A DNA stretch of 64,000 nt from JBOFLG01 sp051657745 (GCA_051657745.1 JBOFLG010000044.1:1-64000); one strand, 5' to 3'; shown: positions 43,663 through 52,236, numbered from the stretch's first letter. Notes: generated by a model not told the origin, from the sequence alone. Program-made: numbers and translations.

Positions 43663-43910
43663 GCAGTTCGGAGCTGGTGAGCCGTCCATCGGTGGTCGAC
43701 GCCCGGGGCACCCGGTGCCCCACGCCCGTCATCCGAGTGGCCCGCGCGACCCGCGGTCTGGCCCCCGGAACGGTGGTGGTGCTGCTCGCCGACGACGTGG
43801 CTGCGCGTTCGGACGTGCCTGCCTGGGGCCGCCTGCGCGGCCATGCCGTCACCCCCCACGATCACGACCGCTTCGTCGAGTACGTCGTGGTCGTGGGGGG
43901 CGCCGAGTGA
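43659..43910 (+). CDS. TusA/SirA-like sulfur carrier protein
   Basis: An 83-residue protein with the family motif RGTRCPTPVIRVARA, in which the Cys-Pro pair carries sulfur as a persulfide. A typical ending VTPHDHDRFVEYVVV follows. TusA proteins receive sulfur from a cysteine desulfurase and pass it to tRNA or cofactor synthesis. The GTG at 43659 overlaps the upstream desulfurase-like gene by 4 bases and has GAGGGG just before it, so the two are made together and probably interact. Confidence 0.88.
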   Translation: MSSSELVSRPSVVDARGTRCPTPVIRVARATRGLAPGTVVVLLADDVAARSDVPAWGRLRGHAVTPHDHDRFVEYVVVVGGAE

Positions 43911-43975
43911 GGCTGAGCGAACCGAGCGGCGACCCGCCCGGCGAGCGCCATCTGGCAGAGCCTGCGGCAGCTCCG

Positions 43976-44665
43976 TCAGCCGGCCGCACCGAGGTCGGAT
44001 GACGGCGCCTCGAGCGCCTCGGCGAGGGCCGCGAGGTAGTGCGCTCGAGGCCACTCCTGCGCGCCAAGCCCGCGGAGGTGGTCAGTCGCCCACTGCACGT
44101 CGACCAGGCGCCGCGGGTCACCGTCGAGATGGAATCGCTCGACCAACCCGACCAACGCCACCTTCGAGGCGTCCCGCACTCGGTGGAACATCGACTCGCC
44201 GGCGAACAGGCCGCCGATACCCACGCCGTACAGGCCACCGACGAGATGCCCGTCCTGCCAGGTCTCGACGCTGTGGGCCCATCCGAGTTCGTGCAGACGG
44301 GTATAGGCGGCGGCGATGTCGTCGGTGATCCAGCGGCCATGACGACGCGGGTCAGCACACGCCGCGACCACCTCGGCGAACACGGTGTCGACCCGAACCT
44401 CGAAGCGGCCCAGGACCTTGCGCAGCGATGGCCGGACCCGGAGACCCCCGGCCGGGATGACGCCGCGGGGGTCCGGCGACCACCAGCCGATGGCCCCTCC
44501 CCCGCGTCGGCCCAGGCCCATGGGGAACATGCCACACCGGTAGGCCGCCAGCAGGGTCCCGGGCTCGAGGTCAGCCCCGGCCGCGACGAGATCCTGACCC
44601 GGCACCGCGGTCGCCACGTCCAGATGCCACGGTGTCGGTGGCGGCTCGACCGGTCGTGAGGCCAT
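43976..44665 (-). CDS. aat: Leucyl/phenylalanyl-tRNA--protein transferase
   Basis: N-end rule enzyme, 229 residues, the usual length. It adds Leu or Phe from tRNA to proteins with N-terminal Arg or Lys, marking them for ClpS/ClpAP. Family motifs are AAYRCGMFPMG near residue 40, WWSPDPRGVIP near 61, RWITDDIAAAYTRLHELGWAHSVE near 110 and GGLYGVGIGGLFAGESMFHR near 143. The ATG at 44665 is 14 bases after the adenosine kinase stop. The gene runs leftward after adoK and converges with the tusA-like gene. Confidence 0.94.
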   Translation of the reverse strand: MASRPVEPPPTPWHLDVATAVPGQDLVAAGADLEPGTLLAAYRCGMFPMGLGRRGGGAIGWWSPDPRGVIPAGGLRVRPSLRKVLGRFEVRVDTVFAEVVAACADPRRHGRWITDDIAAAYTRLHELGWAHSVETWQDGHLVGGLYGVGIGGLFAGESMFHRVRDASKVALVGLVERFHLDGDPRRLVDVQWATDHLRGLGAQEWPRAHYLAALAEALEAPSSDLGAAG

Positions 44666-44679
44666 CCGCGTGAGTGAGG

Positions 44680-45663
44680 TCAGTGCGCGGCGATGCGCAC
44701 GACAGTGTCGGCGTCGGCGGCGGCGGCGTCTCCGTAGGCCGCCGCGAGGCGGTCCAGGAACGCCGAGCGCGACACGGTGTATTCCTGAGTCCCTACCGTC
44801 TCGAGCACGTGGGCCGCGAGCACCGACCCCACCTGGGCGCAGCGTTCGTGGCCGAGCCCGCCGGACAGCCCGACCAGGAAGCCGGCCCGAAATGCGTCGC
44901 CGACGCCGGTCGGGTCGACCTGTTCGACCTCACCCGCCACCGGCACGTGAATGGGCTCTTCGCCGCGGGTGCGGATGTCAGCGCCATCCTTGCCGCGGGT
45001 GATGACCCGGGTGGTCACCCGTTCGTCGATCTCGTCCTGACTCCACCCAGTCTTGGTGGCCGTGAGGTGCGACTCGTACTCGTTGGTGAACAGATAGTCG
45101 GCGCCCTCGACGATCCGGCGGATGAACGGGCCGTCGGCAAAGGCGAGCTGCTGCGACGGGTCGGCGATGAACGGGATGCCGCGCGCCCGGCACTCCTCGG
45201 TGTGACGCAGCATCGCCTCGGGGTCGTCGGCACCGATCAGCACCAGGTCCAGACCACGACGATCGTGGATGGGTCCGAGTTCGATCATCCGCGCCTCGGA
45301 CATCGCCCCGGCGTAGAACGTGGCAATCTGCGCCATGGAGTCATCGGTGGTGCAGACGAAGCGGGCGGTGTGCCGCGACTCGCTGATGTGCACGTGATCG
45401 GTGATGACGCCATGCCGGGACAACCAACTGCGGTAGTCGGCAAAGTCCTCGCCAGCGGCACCGACCAGCGCCGGACGCGCTCCGAGGACGGCCATGCCGA
45501 AGCAAATGTTGCCGGCCACCCCACCTCGCCGGATCTCTAAAGTCTCGGCGAGAAAACTCACCGAGATCTTGTCGAGCTGCTCCACCACGAGAGAGTCAGC
45601 AAAACTCCCCCGGAAAGTCATCAGGTGGTCGGTGGCGATGGACCCGGCGACGGCGATCTGCAC
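44680..45663 (-). CDS. adoK: Adenosine kinase (PfkB family, mycobacterial AdoK type)
   Basis: A 327-residue PfkB-family kinase. Its N-terminus (IAVAGSIATDHLMTFRG), RRGGVAGNICFGMAVLG, ISESRHTARFVCTTDDSMAQIATFYAGAMSEAR-type middle and DPTGVGDAFRAGFL catalytic motif match, as I remember it, M. tuberculosis AdoK (Rv2202c) closely, which phosphorylates adenosine to AMP. The catalytic aspartate is in GVGDAF. The GTG at 45663 has TAGGTT 7 bases upstream and no ribosome site, so it is leaderless; the longer frame to 45717 lacks family sequence. Position near ctaC and erpA matches the mycobacterial order. Confidence 0.9.
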   Translation of the reverse strand: MQIAVAGSIATDHLMTFRGSFADSLVVEQLDKISVSFLAETLEIRRGGVAGNICFGMAVLGARPALVGAAGEDFADYRSWLSRHGVITDHVHISESRHTARFVCTTDDSMAQIATFYAGAMSEARMIELGPIHDRRGLDLVLIGADDPEAMLRHTEECRARGIPFIADPSQQLAFADGPFIRRIVEGADYLFTNEYESHLTATKTGWSQDEIDERVTTRVITRGKDGADIRTRGEEPIHVPVAGEVEQVDPTGVGDAFRAGFLVGLSGGLGHERCAQVGSVLAAHVLETVGTQEYTVSRSAFLDRLAAAYGDAAAADADTVVRIAAH

Positions 45664-45670
45664 ACCCGGA

Positions 45671-45676
45671 AACCTA
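45671..45676 (-). promoter_or_regulatory. -10 element for leaderless adoK
   Basis: TAGGTT on the minus strand, 7 bases before the adoK GTG. Confidence 0.55.
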
Positions 45677-45782
45677 CATCCGCCGGATGTGACCCCGACG
45701 GCACCCCCCGCCAACACCGAGAACCCGACCCGTGGCCGTGATGGCGACGTGCGCGAGTTGGCGGCGCACCGCTGAGGCTGGC

Positions 45783-46160
45783 TCAGCCGAAACTGTCGCC
45801 ACAGGCACAGGAACTGCCGGCGTTGGGGTTGTCAATCGTGAAGCCCTGCTTTTCGATGGTGTCCGAGAAGTCGATGGTCGCACCGTCGAGGTACGGCGCA
45901 CTCATCCGGTCGACCACGACCTCGACACCGTCGTAGCCCCGCACCAGATCTCCATCCAGGGTGCGCTCGTCGAAGTACAACTGGTAGATCAGGCCGGAGC
46001 AACCACCGGGCTGCACCCCGACTCGGAGGCGGAGGTCGTCGCGGCCTTCCTGGGCGAGCAGCGACGCGACTTTGGTGGACGCCACGTCGGTCAGCACGAC
46101 GCCGTGAGCCGGCGTCTCGACCTCCGAGGGGGGTGCGGTGGTCTGAAGCTGGTCGCTCAT
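45783..46160 (-). CDS. erpA: A-type iron-sulfur carrier / insertion protein
   Basis: A 125-residue HesB/ErpA protein. The three cluster-binding cysteines are present: one in GGCSGLIYQLYF near residue 54 and two in the terminal GSSCACGDSF. It receives Fe-S clusters from the SUF machinery and delivers them to apo-enzymes; NadA, encoded nearby, is a possible client. The ATG at 46160 has GAGGAG about 8 bases upstream, and a TATCGT hexamer about 80 bases upstream could be its promoter. It corresponds in position to Rv2204c. Confidence 0.93.
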   Translation of the reverse strand: MSDQLQTTAPPSEVETPAHGVVLTDVASTKVASLLAQEGRDDLRLRVGVQPGGCSGLIYQLYFDERTLDGDLVRGYDGVEVVVDRMSAPYLDGATIDFSDTIEKQGFTIDNPNAGSSCACGDSFG

Positions 46161-46241
46161 GGAGGGGTCTCCTCGTGGTCGGTACCGCTGAACAGGGTGG
46201 TCAACCGCACGACCGGCCGACCTGTTCCCCAGGCTGCCTCC

Positions 46242-46247
46242 ACGATA
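46242..46247 (-). promoter_or_regulatory. Possible -10 element for erpA
   Basis: TATCGT on the minus strand, about 82 bases before the erpA ATG, in the 179-base gap after the glycerate kinase gene. It would give a leader that contains the erpA ribosome site. Confidence 0.35.
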
Positions 46248-46339
46248 CGTCCTTGGCCGGCCAGCGCGGCGTTCCGGTCACGGCCCGGCACGATCGGGCC
46301 CACGCTGGGCGGCCAGGGGTCACCTGGCGCCGGCCGCGC

Positions 46340-47509
46340 TCACCCGATGTCGCGCGTCGGCGACCAGGTTCGGGCGACCCGAGCGGCACGCGACCGCAGG
46401 GTCGACACCGGGTCGGCGACCATGGCCTCCAGGTCTTCTGGATGCTCAACCACGGCGTAGGCCCCGGCCAGACCGAGCGCCATCGTCTCCCGCCGCCCTA
46501 CCTGGCACTCCCCGGCGAGCAGGACCGTCGGCCGGCCCGTCTCGAGCGTTGCCTCGGCAACGCCGGCAACCACCGACCCACGCATCGTCGACCAGTCGAC
46601 CAGCCCGGTCCCGGTCACCACCAGGTCGCTGCGCGCCGCGAGCTCGCTGAAGCGGCAGGCGCGCAGGATCTGCGCCACAGCGCTCACCCGCCGAGCCCCG
46701 AGCGCAAGGAGCCCGTAACCGAGTCCGCCCGCTGCCCCGGCGCCGGGCTGCCGGTCGAGACGCTGCGGCACCCCGGTGAGGAGGTCGGTGGGCGAGATCG
46801 GCAACGCCCGCCCGACAAGTTCGGTGAACCGTCCGAGTGCGGCCTCCAGACCCTGGGCCTGTTCCGGGGTGGCGCCTTTGGGTGGGGCGTCAACGGCACT
46901 GGTTCCGGACAAGCCGAGCAACGGCGTGTCATCGTCGGTGGCCAGCAGGATCTCGGTCTGCGCGAACCGGTCTGCCGTCGCGACCAGCCCGAGTACCGCG
47001 TCGTCCGGGGCGTGCCGCAGCACCAGGCCACCGCGTGCCAAGGCGGATGCCGGACCCGCGCCGAGTGCGGCCAGCATGCCTGCCCCGGCGTCATTCGTGG
47101 CGCCTCCACCAACTCCGACGACAATCCGCGTAGGACGTGCGGCGAGCGCAGTCTCCAGCAGTTGCCCGACTCCCCAGGTGCTGGTCAGGGTGGGGTCACG
47201 CTCGTCGGCACCGAGGAGGTGTAGCCCGACGGCCTGGGCTGCCTCGACATAGGCGATGCGCGGCTCCCCGGAGACCAGCACCGCCGCCGGAACCTGGCGG
47301 CCTAGTGGGTCGCTGACGGTGCTGGCCACGGTGGTGCCGCCGATGGCGCGCTGGAGTACGTCGAGAAATCCTGGGCCGCCGCCGGACAGCGGCAACGGCA
47401 CCACCTCATCGTGCGGCGCACCGAGCGACCACCCCTCGGCCATTGCGGCGGCTGCCTGCGACGCACCGAGGGTCGAGCCGAACGCGTCGGTCGCGATGAG
47501 CACACGCAC
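46340..47509 (-). CDS. Glycerate kinase (GckA/GlxK family)
   Basis: A 389-residue kinase. The N-terminus (VLIATDAFGSTLGASQAAAAMAEGW) matches the family's IAPDSFKGSLSA motif in form. VGVGGGATNDAGAGMLAALGA near residue 152 and GAAGGLGYGLLALGA near 276 are characteristic. It phosphorylates glycerate with ATP in glyoxylate/serine-type metabolism. The GTG at 47509 has TAGCCT 6 bases upstream, so it is leaderless. It is divergent from nadA, with both promoters within 80 bases. Position matches Rv2205c. Confidence 0.9.
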   Translation of the reverse strand: MRVLIATDAFGSTLGASQAAAAMAEGWSLGAPHDEVVPLPLSGGGPGFLDVLQRAIGGTTVASTVSDPLGRQVPAAVLVSGEPRIAYVEAAQAVGLHLLGADERDPTLTSTWGVGQLLETALAARPTRIVVGVGGGATNDAGAGMLAALGAGPASALARGGLVLRHAPDDAVLGLVATADRFAQTEILLATDDDTPLLGLSGTSAVDAPPKGATPEQAQGLEAALGRFTELVGRALPISPTDLLTGVPQRLDRQPGAGAAGGLGYGLLALGARRVSAVAQILRACRFSELAARSDLVVTGTGLVDWSTMRGSVVAGVAEATLETGRPTVLLAGECQVGRRETMALGLAGAYAVVEHPEDLEAMVADPVSTLRSRAARVARTWSPTRDIG

Positions 47510-47515
47510 TCCGCG

Positions 47516-47521
47516 AGGCTA
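47516..47521 (-). promoter_or_regulatory. -10 element for leaderless glycerate kinase gene
   Basis: TAGCCT on the minus strand, 6 bases before the GTG at 47509. Confidence 0.6.
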
Positions 47522-47588
47522 CCGGCAGCGGACCGGGTGTCGGCTGCCGCGGATCGTCATGCCTGCGAGACGTGGATCAGCGACGACC

Positions 47589-47594
47589 TACCAT
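47589..47594 (+). promoter_or_regulatory. -10 element for leaderless nadA
   Basis: TACCAT, 6 bases before the nadA GTG at 47601. Confidence 0.6.
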
Positions 47595-47600
47595 CGAGAG

Positions 47601-48797
47601 GTGACCACCACCGCCGACGCACCACGGCACGCACCGCTTCCTCTCCTCGTGCTCGGGCACGGGCGCGACCTCGCCAGTGAACGGGGGGTGGAATGCCCCG
47701 GCGACCTTCCCGCGCCATCCGACTCGGACCTGGTCGAGCGGGCCCGGGCGGCCCGGGCGGCGCTCGGCCACCGAGCGTTCGTGCTTGGCCATCACTACCA
47801 GCGCGACGAGGTGATTGCGTTTGCCGATGTCACCGGAGACTCGTTCAAACTTGCCCGTGATGCGGCGGCCCGGCCGGATGCCGAGTTCGTCGTGTTCTGT
47901 GGGGTGCACTTCATGGCCGAGTCGGCTGACATCCTCACCGCCACCAACCAGACCGTGGTGCTCCCCGATCTTGCCGCCGGGTGCTCGATGGCCGATATGG
48001 CCGCGATCGACCAGGTCGAGGAATGCTGGGACGACCTCGTTGAGGCCGGCGTGGCCGACGCCACGGTGCCGGTCACGTACATGAACTCGTCAGCGGCGAT
48101 CAAGGCGTTCACCGGTCGGCACGGCGGCACGGTGTGCACATCATCCAATGCCCGGACCGCGCTGACCTGGGCGCTGGAACGGGCCGGTGCCGGCGGGAAG
48201 GTGCTGTTCCTGCCCGACCAGCACCTGGGCCGCAACACCTACGCTCGCGACCTCGGTGGGGCACTTGGTGACTGTGTCGTCTGGGACCCGCACCGGCCGA
48301 TGGGCGGGCTGACCGTTGACGAGCTGCGCGCAGCGACGATGGTGCTGTGGCGCGGGCACTGTTCGGTGCACGGCCGCTTCACCGTCGACGCGGTCGAAGC
48401 GGCCCGCCGCACCGTGCCGGGCATCAAGGTCATCGTGCACCCCGAGTGCCGCAACGAGGTGGTCGAGCTCGCCGACGAGGTGGGCTCCACGGAGAGAATC
48501 ATCCGCACCATCGCGGCCGCCCCGGCCGGCGCCGCCTGGGCGGTCGGCACCGAGCTCAATCTGGTGCGGCGCCTCGCCGCGGAGCACCCGGACCAGCGGA
48601 TCGTGTTCTTGGAGAAGAACGTCTGCTACTGCTCGACGATGAACCGCATCGACCTGCCACACCTGGTCTGGGCGCTGGAATCACTGGTCGATGGGCGCGT
48701 GGTCAACGCGATTCGGGTCGAACCCGAGGTGGCCCATTGGGCCCGGGTCGCTCTCGACCAGATGCTCGCCCTCCCCGGCGAAACCGCGAAGGACTGA
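47601..48797 (+). CDS. nadA: Quinolinate synthase
   Basis: Fe-S enzyme that condenses iminoaspartate with dihydroxyacetone phosphate to quinolinate in NAD synthesis; 398 residues. Motifs are LGHHYQRDEVIAFAD near residue 57, the first cluster cysteine in VFCGVHFMAESADIL, LPDLAAGCSMADM, HPECRNEV with the second cysteine, and NVCYCSTMNRI with the third. All three [4Fe-4S] ligands are thus in place. The GTG at 47601 is supported by the TACCAT hexamer 6 bases upstream; the longer frame to 47256 overlaps the divergent gene. nadB and nadC are not adjacent, unlike the common nadABC order. Confidence 0.95.
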   Translation: MTTTADAPRHAPLPLLVLGHGRDLASERGVECPGDLPAPSDSDLVERARAARAALGHRAFVLGHHYQRDEVIAFADVTGDSFKLARDAAARPDAEFVVFCGVHFMAESADILTATNQTVVLPDLAAGCSMADMAAIDQVEECWDDLVEAGVADATVPVTYMNSSAAIKAFTGRHGGTVCTSSNARTALTWALERAGAGGKVLFLPDQHLGRNTYARDLGGALGDCVVWDPHRPMGGLTVDELRAATMVLWRGHCSVHGRFTVDAVEAARRTVPGIKVIVHPECRNEVVELADEVGSTERIIRTIAAAPAGAAWAVGTELNLVRRLAAEHPDQRIVFLEKNVCYCSTMNRIDLPHLVWALESLVDGRVVNAIRVEPEVAHWARVALDQMLALPGETAKD

Positions 48798-48826
48798 GCC
48801 CACTGCGCGCAGTGCCGGGCCTGCCG

Positions 48827-50188
48827 CTACCGATCCATCCTGCCCAACCGGGCCAGCAGTGACGCCTCGGCGACGCACACCTTCTCGAACTCACCCAGGT
48901 GCAGCGACTCGTTGGCCCCGTGGGCCCGTGAGTCGGGGTCCTCGACGCCGGTGACGAGGATGGCGGCATCCGGGAACCGCTCCGCGAACGAGGCCACGAA
49001 CGGAATCGACCCGCCCACGCCGATGTCGACCGGCGGGACACCCCACGCATCGGCGAACGCGGCACGGGCCTCGTCGTACACCGGTCCGGTGGCGTCCGCG
49101 GCGAAGCCGTTGCCGCGCTCCTCGAGCGTCACCTCGACCCGTGCTCCCCAGGGCGCCCGATCGAGCAGGTGGTCGCGGACCAGTGCGAACGCGTCGAGGT
49201 CATGCTCCTCGGGCGCCAGCCGCACGGACACCTTGGCGGATGCCGTCGGCACCAGCGTGTTCGACGCGGTGGTCACCGCCGGGGCGTCGATACCGATCGT
49301 CGTGATCGACGGCCGGGTCCACAACCGGGACAGGATCGAGCCGGTGCCGATCAGGCCGACACCGTCGAGCAGGCCGGACTCGGCGCGCAGCCGCGCCTCG
49401 TCGTAGTCGAGATCGGCGGCCTCCCCCGCCGTCAGTCCGGCCACGGCGACGTCGCCGTCGTCGTCGTGCAGGGAGGCGAGCAGCCGCACCAAGGCGGTGA
49501 GCGCATCCGGCACCGCTCCCCCGAACATGCCCGAGTGCACGCCGTGGTCGAGGGTGCGTACCGTGACCACGACTCGGACCATGCCGCGCAGCGTGGTCGT
49601 GAGCGCCGGCGCCCCGACCGCCCAGTTGGTGGAATCGGCGAGCACGATGGCATCCGCCCGGAGCGCGTCCGCGTGCCGCTCGAGGATTGCCGGCAGCGAA
49701 TCCGAGCCGATCTCCTCCTCCCCTTCGACGAACACCGTGACCCCGACGGGCAGCGCGCCCGCATGCACCCGGAGCGCGGCGACGTGCGCCATGATGCCGG
49801 CTTTGTCATCGGCGGCACCCCGGCCGTACAGCCGCCCGGCACGCTCGGTGGGTTCGAATGGCGCACTGTCCCAGTCGGTGTGCTCGCCCGGAGGCTGCAC
49901 ATCGTGGTGCGCATACAGCAGGACCGTGGGCGACCCCGGCGGGCCGTCGGCGTGGCCGATCACGGCTGGCCGGCCACCCTCGCGAACGATCTCCACATCG
50001 AGGCCCTCGGCCCGCAGCAGGGTGGCGGTGGCCTCGGCGCTGTCCTCGACGTGACGCTGGTCGAACGCGTCGAGCGACACGCTGGGGATCCGAGTCAGCT
50101 CCTCGAGGTCGGCGCGCACCGTGGGCATCAGGGCGCGGACCCTGGACCGGATGCCGTGCAGCTCGGAGATCGCAGAGGTGTCGGTCAC
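48827..50188 (-). CDS. M20-family dipeptidase/peptidase
   Basis: A 453-residue zinc peptidase of the M20 (CPG2/CNDP-like) family. Metal-binding motifs are LLYAHHDVQPP near residue 90, GRGAADDKAGI near 121 and FVEGEEEIGSDS near 152. The dimerisation lid occupies about 190-340, and the last His ligand is in SRAHGANESLHLGEFE. It likely cleaves dipeptides or acylated amino acids in the cytoplasm. The GTG at 50188 has TAGGTT 7 bases upstream and no ribosome site. It is convergent with nadA, 29 bases apart, and divergent from the DUF3043 gene. Confidence 0.92.
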   Translation of the reverse strand: MTDTSAISELHGIRSRVRALMPTVRADLEELTRIPSVSLDAFDQRHVEDSAEATATLLRAEGLDVEIVREGGRPAVIGHADGPPGSPTVLLYAHHDVQPPGEHTDWDSAPFEPTERAGRLYGRGAADDKAGIMAHVAALRVHAGALPVGVTVFVEGEEEIGSDSLPAILERHADALRADAIVLADSTNWAVGAPALTTTLRGMVRVVVTVRTLDHGVHSGMFGGAVPDALTALVRLLASLHDDDGDVAVAGLTAGEAADLDYDEARLRAESGLLDGVGLIGTGSILSRLWTRPSITTIGIDAPAVTTASNTLVPTASAKVSVRLAPEEHDLDAFALVRDHLLDRAPWGARVEVTLEERGNGFAADATGPVYDEARAAFADAWGVPPVDIGVGGSIPFVASFAERFPDAAILVTGVEDPDSRAHGANESLHLGEFEKVCVAEASLLARLGRMDR

Positions 50189-50195
50189 CCGTACC

Positions 50196-50201
50196 AACCT
50201 A
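50196..50201 (-). promoter_or_regulatory. -10 element for leaderless M20 peptidase gene
   Basis: TAGGTT on the minus strand, 7 bases before the GTG at 50188. Confidence 0.55.
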
Positions 50202-50294
50202 CCGACGCGGATGCCGCGGTGCTGGGCGGCCGACACCGCGGCATCCGCGCGCTCACCGGGCCTGGGACTGGCGGGACGCGACTCGAGGTCCGCC

Positions 50295-50300
50295 TAGCAT
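50295..50300 (+). promoter_or_regulatory. -10 element for leaderless DUF3043 gene
   Basis: TAGCAT, 6 bases before the GTG at 50307. Confidence 0.6.
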
Positions 50301-50306
50301 GGTGGG

Positions 50307-50885
50307 GTGTTCGGACGCAGCAAGACCACTGAGCAGGCCGCCGAGGAGGCGCCCCCGCACCGCGAGGGTGCGAAGAACCGGCCGACCCCGAGACGTCGCG
50401 ACCAGGAGGCCGCCCGGCGGCAACCGCTCGTCGTGGCCGACCGGAAGAAGGCCCGCGACCTCGACCGGCAACGCCGCCGCGAGCAGATGGCCCGCACCCG
50501 CCAGGCCATGATCACTGGTGACGAGTCCGGTCTGCCGCCCCGCGACAAGGGTCCGGTGCGCCGATACATCCGCGACTATGTCGATGCCCGGCGCAACCTC
50601 GCCGAGATCATGCTGCCGGTGATGTTGGTGGTCCTTGCGCTGAGTTTCGTGCGCACCGGGTCGATGCTCCTGCTGGTCACGGTGCTGACCTATACGGTGC
50701 TGTTCCTCGCCGCGGTGGACACCGTCATCATGTGGCGACGGTGCCGCGCGGCACTGATCAAGAAGTTCGGCGACGAGGCCGCTCGGGCCCGGGGCAACGG
50801 GATGTACGCCGCGATGCGCGCCTTTCAGTTCCGCCGCTCCCGGATGCCTCGGGCGCTGGTGAACCGGGGCCAGTACCCGCGCTGA
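50307..50885 (+). CDS. DUF3043 family membrane protein
   Basis: A 192-residue protein. The first 90 residues are very basic and hydrophilic (GAKNRPTPRRRDQEAARRQPL and similar), followed by RRYIRDYVDARRNLAEIMLPV. Two membrane helices (about 99-115 and 120-140) follow, then a basic tail with RGNGMYAAMRAFQFRRSRMPR. This is the pattern of DUF3043, a widespread actinobacterial family of unknown function. The GTG at 50307 has TAGCAT 6 bases upstream. It is convergent with the small gene upstream of which gcvT lies. Confidence 0.88.
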   Translation: MFGRSKTTEQAAEEAPPHREGAKNRPTPRRRDQEAARRQPLVVADRKKARDLDRQRRREQMARTRQAMITGDESGLPPRDKGPVRRYIRDYVDARRNLAEIMLPVMLVVLALSFVRTGSMLLLVTVLTYTVLFLAAVDTVIMWRRCRAALIKKFGDEAARARGNGMYAAMRAFQFRRSRMPRALVNRGQYPR

Positions 50886-50913
50886 CGCTCACCCCCGGGG
50901 CACCGACCCGGCG

Positions 50914-51129
50914 CTACGGCGCCGGGTCCAGGCTCATCGGGCCGTACACCACCGCACCATTGCGGAGCAGAGTCACCGAGGCGACCCCGGCGTCAGCGAG
51001 GTCGCGCCACACCTCCCCGAACCAGCTCTCGGCGTCGCCCTGGGTCGGGAAGGCGGTGTCGCTGGTGGGTGGCCCGGTCATCGACGCACCATCACCATCG
51101 GCGTAGGTCCAGGACCAGCGCTCAATCAC
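50914..51129 (-). CDS. Small conserved-looking hypothetical protein
   Basis: A 71-residue protein, IERWSWTYADGDG at the start, DTAFPTQGDAESWFGEVWRDLADAGVASVTLLRNGAVVYGPMSL later. The alternating pattern suggests a small alpha/beta domain. I know relatives only as unnamed actinobacterial proteins. The GTG at 51129 overlaps the gcvT stop by 4 bases (GTGA), so it is translated together with gcvT. No function can be assigned. Confidence 0.72.
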   Translation of the reverse strand: MIERWSWTYADGDGASMTGPPTSDTAFPTQGDAESWFGEVWRDLADAGVASVTLLRNGAVVYGPMSLDPAP

Positions 51130-52229
51130 GGTTCACGCACCTCGGTTGTGACGAATGGCGGCGTGGTGACCATCGCGGTCACCACGCGTCCTCGGACATC
51201 GACGACCACCTCGTCGCCGACCGTGACGGTTCGGTCGAGCAACGCCAGAGCAATCCCCTGGCGAAGCGTGGGCGAGAACGTGCCCGACGTTACCTCGCCG
51301 ACGACTCGCCCGGCGGCATCCGAGACGACGCACTGGGCGCGCGGGATGCCGCGACCGGAGACCAGGAGTCCGCGGATCACTCGGGACTCCGCCGCCGCCC
51401 GCTGGGCGGTGAGCGCCGATTTGCCCCAGAAGGCAGGCTTGTCCCAGCCGACCGCCCAGGACGCCCGCGCCATCACCGGGGTGATGGCGAGCGACAGGTC
51501 GTTGCCGTGCAGTGGGTACCCCATCTCGGTGCGCAACGTGTCCCGGGCGCCGAGCCCAGCCGGCCGGCCACCCTCGGCGGCGACCGCGTCCGCCGCGGCA
51601 TGCCACAGGGCGTCGGTGACATCCCACGCCGGGATCAACTCATAGCCCCGCTCGCCGGTGTAGCCGGTGCGGCAGACACTGACCGGCGCTCCCTCCCACT
51701 GGGCCTCGACGAAGCTCAGGTACGGGTGGTCGGCGGGTAGCCCGAGCCGGCGGAGCACCTCGTCGGATCGCGGCCCCTGCACAGCGAGCACGCCGTAGCG
51801 GTGATGGAGCCCCTCGACCCTGATGCCCGCTGGGGCCGCGGCCGCGAGCAGCTCGACCACCCGGGCGGTGTTGGCGGCGTTGGGAACCAGAAACACATCG
51901 TCGTCGGCGCGCAGGTACTGGATGAGGTCATCGACGACGCCACCGCTCTCGGTGCAGCACATCGTGTACTGGGCCTGTCCCGGGCCGATTCGGCGTAGGT
52001 CGTTGGTCAGGCACGAATTGACGAACTCGGCTGCGCCTGAACCGGAGACGCGGGCCTTGCCGAGGTGCGACACATCGAACAGGCCGACTCGCTCGCGGGT
52101 AGCGGTGTGCTCGGCGACCACCCCGCCGCCGGAGTACTCGATCGGCATCCTCCAGCCGCCGAAGTCGGCCATCCGGGCGCCGAGCGCCACGTGCCGATCG
52201 TGCAGTGGCGAGTGATGCGAACCGAACAT
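51126..52229 (-). CDS. gcvT: Aminomethyltransferase, glycine cleavage system T protein
   Basis: A 367-residue folate enzyme that takes the methylamine group from the lipoylated H protein and makes methylene-THF. Family features are HVALGARMADFGGWRMPIEY near residue 13, GLFDVSHLGKARVSG near 44, YTGERGYELIP near 188 and GLGARDTLRTEMGYPLHGND near 227. The ATG at 52229 has TAGCGT 7 bases upstream; the longer frame to 52391 overlaps the divergent aminopeptidase gene. gcvH and gcvP are not nearby, so this is a solitary gcvT as in Rv2211c. No glycine riboswitch can lie upstream because the message is leaderless. Confidence 0.92.
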   Translation of the reverse strand: MFGSHHSPLHDRHVALGARMADFGGWRMPIEYSGGGVVAEHTATRERVGLFDVSHLGKARVSGSGAAEFVNSCLTNDLRRIGPGQAQYTMCCTESGGVVDDLIQYLRADDDVFLVPNAANTARVVELLAAAAPAGIRVEGLHHRYGVLAVQGPRSDEVLRRLGLPADHPYLSFVEAQWEGAPVSVCRTGYTGERGYELIPAWDVTDALWHAAADAVAAEGGRPAGLGARDTLRTEMGYPLHGNDLSLAITPVMARASWAVGWDKPAFWGKSALTAQRAAAESRVIRGLLVSGRGIPRAQCVVSDAAGRVVGEVTSGTFSPTLRQGIALALLDRTVTVGDEVVVDVRGRVVTAMVTTPPFVTTEVREP

Positions 52230-52236
52230 GACCGGC

